In this document: piece by piece, positions 60,711 through 64,000 of the stretch
Numbering within the stretch: the first letter of the stretch is position 1
Layout: each line of letters starts with the position of its first letter
From: Diplosphaera chodatii
Taxonomy: Eukaryota; Chlorophyta; Trebouxiophyceae; Prasiolales; Stichococcaceae
NCBI GenBank assembly: GCA_032358165.1
Contig: JAALGY010000021.1
Location: forward strand, 868,001 to 932,000
Direction of reading: 5' to 3'
DNA length: 64,000 nt
Translations under genes and position numbers: made by a program
Notes under the pieces: generated by a model
What the model saw: only the letters and a program-made list of their open reading frames with translations
The model's database searches: none
What the model was told of the DNA's origin: nothing

Positions 60711-63700
60711 ATGCACACACGGCAGTGCACCAGCGGTGCACCGGCCTGCCGACGCATTGCTGGTCAGCAGCAGCATCTGCAGCCGCATTCACAATTGCCT
60801 GCGCAGTCAGCACACATCCAGTGTCAGCCCCAGCGGCGCCGGCGGCGGTGCCAGGCGGAAGTCGTTGCCGCTGCTAGCAGCAGTAACGGGGCAACACCCA
60901 GCAGCAATGGTGCTGTTCCGACAGCTGCAGCGCTTCAGGAGGCAGCGAGGCCACACGGTGGCCTTGGCGAGCTGGCCGCGATCTCGCCAGTGCTCATGCA
61001 GTGGTTGCTGCGGTTGGCGCACATCATGTGCGAAACTTGCCGCACCTCCCATGCATGTTGTTTGCTGTTACTGCATGCAGATGCTGCCAAATGATGTCAA
61101 GATAACCATGTGCAACCTCGGTGCATGGGGCGGTGCAGGTGCAAGTCTGAAGGCGTGCACAGCGATGTTGCGCTGGAGCAGAGTGCGGTCGGCATCAACC
61201 TTTGGAAGGTGCCTCGTCATAAGAGATCGTGGAACGCTTAGTCGCGACGGGGGTTGTCACTGCCTTGCTGCCGGCGCTGGTTTCATATCAGTGCCATGTT
61301 AGACAGATGCAGTCGAATGTCTGCACAGGCTGCGCTTGACCAGGGCCTGATCTTGGACAGTGAGACACAGCGGCAGCTTCTGCTCGACGAGACCTATGCG
61401 CACATGGCCCCGGTGGCAGGCGGCCTCGTGTGGCCGCCAGAGCCTCTGCGATCAGTGCTCATACGTGCGCCGCCATCTCAAACTCCCTGCAGTGTTGGCG
61501 TGTCCTGGGCACAAGAGTACAGCCTGCAGCGTCTTGCCTCTGAGCACTTGTGGTGTGTGTGCAGTACGGCTGTCGCAGCTGGGTGTGGCACGCTTTACGA
61601 AGAAGTATCCTGCCGTGCTGGATGCACTGCTGCGCACCATGCTGGAGGTGGTGGTCAAATACCAGCGCGCCATCACAGGGTGAGTCGCGGTGGTTGCTGT
61701 GCCTGATCACATCAAGACTAACCGCTCAACGACCGCCGAGGGCAACAGCAGCAGCCAAGCCGATGGAGGGGAAGAGGTTGCGGTGGTGTGCAGAGTGGAG
61801 GAGCAGAAAGAGCAGCGCGAGGTGGACGGCAGCGGGCAGGTGTACATGACAGTGGCAGAGCTCCAGGAGCAGGAGGCAAAGCGGCGGGCAGGTGTGCACA
61901 TGCAAGTGTGGACTTCAAGTGCACGGCTGGCCCACCAGCAGTGGCAAACCATGTGTGACGGGAAGACGGTGCAACTAGTCGAACTCCTTGTCACAGTGCG
62001 CCACAATCTGGAGCCCGGCAGCAACGGTGCACCAGCGGCAGCTGTCGCGCCGGTGACGGCAGACGATACCACAGAGTCCGACGATGAGTTGGAGGGTGGC
62101 AGCAGCGCCAACTGGAGCCCTGAACGGCGCACAGCAGAGGAGCTGGTGCGCTTTGAGTAGGCTGCAAGCAGCACAGGAAGCCCTTGCCGTGTCTTTCCTG
62201 ATGCTGCACTGGTTGTGCAGTGGAGGAGCTGTAGTAGAGGCCCTCGCAGCGTGCTGCTCATCTCACACCTGCATGCACAGAGCCTGTGTCCTGCAGCCGT
62301 CACGAGCAGCCGTGCACGCTCTGACCGCTGCTGCCTGCGGTGCGTCGGCCAGGTGGCGGGGCTGGTGGACCTGTGGCAGGCCCCCATCGACACGCTGAGC
62401 AAGGCGGGGCGCGCGATGGAGGGCATCGAGGCGCTGCTGGGCGGCGCCGCCGGCGGCACCTTCGACCTGCAGGTGCGCCGCCGCACAGGCATCTGTTGGT
62501 GCTGGGAGGCCGACCAGCGATCACCGCCGCATGCAATGTCGTGGCCCCAGACGGTCAGGTACGTACGGCGAAGTGGGCCACGGCGGGATATGTGCATGCT
62601 TCCGCTGCAGGGTGCTGACATGTCTTGGGGCTGTGGCGCTGCAGGGCAACCTGTGGAAGCGGAAGGGGTGGAAGGAGATGGACAAGATGCGCAGCAAGCT
62701 GGAGGACCTCAGGGAGCTGCGCGACCTGGTGGGCGCAGCACACGCACGCGTGCAAATTGATCAGTTCGAATCGGCCTGGGCCGCTTGGCATCATCCGATG
62801 AGGACAGGCCTCTGCCGCGCAAGGATGTGTTCTTGCCTGACAGATTCTGGTGCCTGCTGCTATAAGGTGCGGTCGCTGGGGCGTGGCGGCGGGTGGGGCC
62901 CCCTGCGGCGGGCGCCCATCCAGCACCTGGACATGAAGGGGCGCCCCGGGCTGCTGCGCACGGTGCTGGAGCAGCAGGAGACGCGCGGCCTGACGCGCGC
63001 CGATGACCTCTCCCGCCTCCTGCCCTCCGAGGTGCCCTTCGGCAAAGCATCCGATTGACCTCACATCAGCGCCCGCACAACCAGGCGTGCTGTCTTCGAA
63101 CAATGCTTCTGCTGACACATCTTCTGAGTGGCGTACCAGTTCGGGTGACAGGCTGCGCTGCTGGCGCGGGGCCGCACCATCCGCCAGGCCAAGCTGCTGT
63201 TCTTCGCCAAGCTGGCGGAGAAGGGGCTGTCCTGCTATGAGCGCGACGGCTGGGGCGAGTTCCCCACCACCATCAACCCGGACCGGCGGGAGGTGGGCAC
63301 GCCTGCTGTCTGCTGGCCTGGCTGCGAAGTGGTCGAGGGTGTGAAAGCCGCCCGTGCACGGCAGCTGTTGCCGCAGGCAGCAGCAAATGACATGCGACCT
63401 GTCAAGCTTTCTGTCAATGTGCCTTTTCCCAGGTGCGGCCGACGGCGGACAGGGGCCCAATTCTGCTGTGCATCGACACCAGCGGCAGCATGCGCGGCGC
63501 GCGCGAGACGGTGGCCAAGGCGCTGTCGCTGGAGTGCATGCGCGCCGCCAAGGCGCAGGACCGCGGCTGCTATGTGTTCGCCTTTGCTGGCCCGCAAGAG
63601 GTAGGGGCCCTGGCTGAGATGCAGCAGCCCTCCCTCACCATGTTGGCACAGTCACGACACAGCCCACAGGCACGTGGGGACTACCACTTGCATGGTCCCG

Positions 63701-64000
63701 TCTTCAGCTCACGGTGGTTGAGCAAGTTTTCAAACATGGCTGAACTCGACTCAGTTGACGGCAGGTGCGAGAGCTGGAGCTCGGCACCGATATGGCGAGC
63801 CTCAACAACCTGCTGAGCTTCCTGGAGAAGGTGTTCAATGGCGGCTCCGACTTCAACGAGCCCATCAAGCGCTGCCTGGACCGCATGGCCGAGGCCAAGT
63901 GGGCCAACTCCGACATCCTGCTGGTGTCTGATGGCGAGCTGCGGCAGCCCGGCCAGGAGGTGGGGCAGCAGACGTGCAGTAGGAGTGGCGCTACAACCTG
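60711..64000 (+). CDS. viaA: ViaA-like VWA-domain protein (RavA partner), cut by the window end
   Basis: Homologue of ViaA, the von Willebrand A partner of RavA. The first exon from ATG 60711 is Gln/Arg/Ser-rich with RRRRRCQAEVVAAASS, a plausible transit peptide and cleavage zone, then LGELAAISPVLMQWLLRLAH. Middle exons: ALDQGLILDSETQRQLLLDE TY...AGGLVWPPEPLRS (61332 on), LSQLGVARFTKKYPAVLDAL LRTMLE (61570-61680; like the LASPQLAVFFEKFP part of bacterial ViaA), an acidic segment to about 62150, GLVDLWQAPIDTLSKAGRAM (62353-62472), NLWKRKGWKEMDKMRSKLED (62645-62728), SLGRGGGWGPLRRAPIQHLD ... RADDLSRLLPSE (62867-63031), AKLLFFAKLAEKGLSCYERD (63152-63292). The VWA domain follows: ILLCIDTSGSMRGARETVAK (63433-63600; MIDAS DTSGSM) and SFLEKVFNGGSDFNEPIKRC with DILLVSDGELRQP (63764-63959). 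The 3' end lies beyond 64000. Exon edges before 62353 are approximate. Confidence 0.9.

Noticed and set aside
62757..62790. tRNA-like T-loop sequence AGTTCGAATC
   Set aside because: No matching acceptor stem, D-arm or anticodon arm around it; it falls in an intron of the ViaA-like gene.
61707..63460. Two minus-strand open frames of about 300 codons each (61707-62621 and 62555-63460)
   Set aside because: Both are antisense to ViaA-like exons; the plus-strand spliced reading has the VWA and ViaA motifs.
57360..64000. A bacterial contig or recently transferred operon
   Set aside because: Both genes have many spliceosomal introns and the same codon and splice-site style as their neighbours, so they are resident nuclear genes.

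Overview
This window is nuclear DNA from a photosynthetic eukaryote, most likely a green alga of the Chlorella-like (trebouxiophyte or chlorophyte) type. The evidence is a set of genes cut into short exons by introns of roughly 70-250 bases that begin GT (sometimes GC) and almost always end TGCAG or ACAG, together with plant-lineage genes: an STN7/Stt7 thylakoid kinase, a RETICULATA-related plastid protein, a plant-type ATP-citrate lyase A subunit, and a C-x2-C-x18-C-x2-C GATA factor. I found no rRNA, tRNA, transposon, CRISPR or prokaryotic operon. Exon edges were set by hand from splice sites, reading phase and family homology; where a junction is not secure I say so.

Layout, left to right (strand in brackets): STN7-like kinase, 3' part (+, 1-2466); SirB1/TPR protein (-, 2974-4926); Mpv17/PMP22 membrane protein (+, 5653-6788); queuine tRNA-ribosyltransferase accessory subunit (-, 6943-8914); acyl-CoA oxidase with a PTS2 signal (+, 9270-12573); DEK_C plus four PC4 domains (+, 13231-15903); F-BAR-like plus PH protein (-, 16194-19957); small FLASH-like coiled-coil protein (+, 20637-21171); casein kinase 2 beta (-, 21795-23175); unidentified gene (-, 23300-23819); long coiled-coil protein (+, 24407-27998); SmD3 (-, 28247-29055); GATA factor (+, 30632-32551); ATP-citrate lyase A (-, 33444-35984); RETICULATA-related (+, 36604-38943); tail-anchored-like membrane protein (-, 39267-39969); RNA polymerase III subunit RPC6 (-, 40748-42625); DDX18/Has1 helicase (+, 43212-46869); MCM4 (-, 47101-52582); GT77-like glycosyltransferase (+, 53134-55168); 3-hydroxyacyl-CoA dehydratase PAS2 (+, 55802-57139); RavA-like MoxR ATPase (-, 57360-60432); ViaA-like VWA protein (+, 60711 to beyond the window end).

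Most of this is housekeeping: replication (MCM4), transcription (RPC6, GATA, PC4, CK2), RNA work (SmD3, DDX18, QTRT2) and lipid or acetyl-CoA metabolism (ACLA makes cytosolic acetyl-CoA, PAS2 serves fatty acid elongation, the oxidase starts peroxisomal beta-oxidation). These genes are not an operon; neighbours alternate strand almost perfectly, giving many shared upstream regions and tight 3'-to-3' contacts.

The most striking system is at the right end: a MoxR/RavA-type AAA+ ATPase and its VWA-domain partner ViaA, an obligate pair in bacteria, lie head to head about 280 bases apart in this nuclear genome, both with transit-peptide-like N-termini. The second is a DEK_C protein carrying four PC4 (single-strand DNA-binding coactivator) domains in tandem. 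Several introns use GC-AG ends, one of them inside the deeply conserved SmD3 gene.
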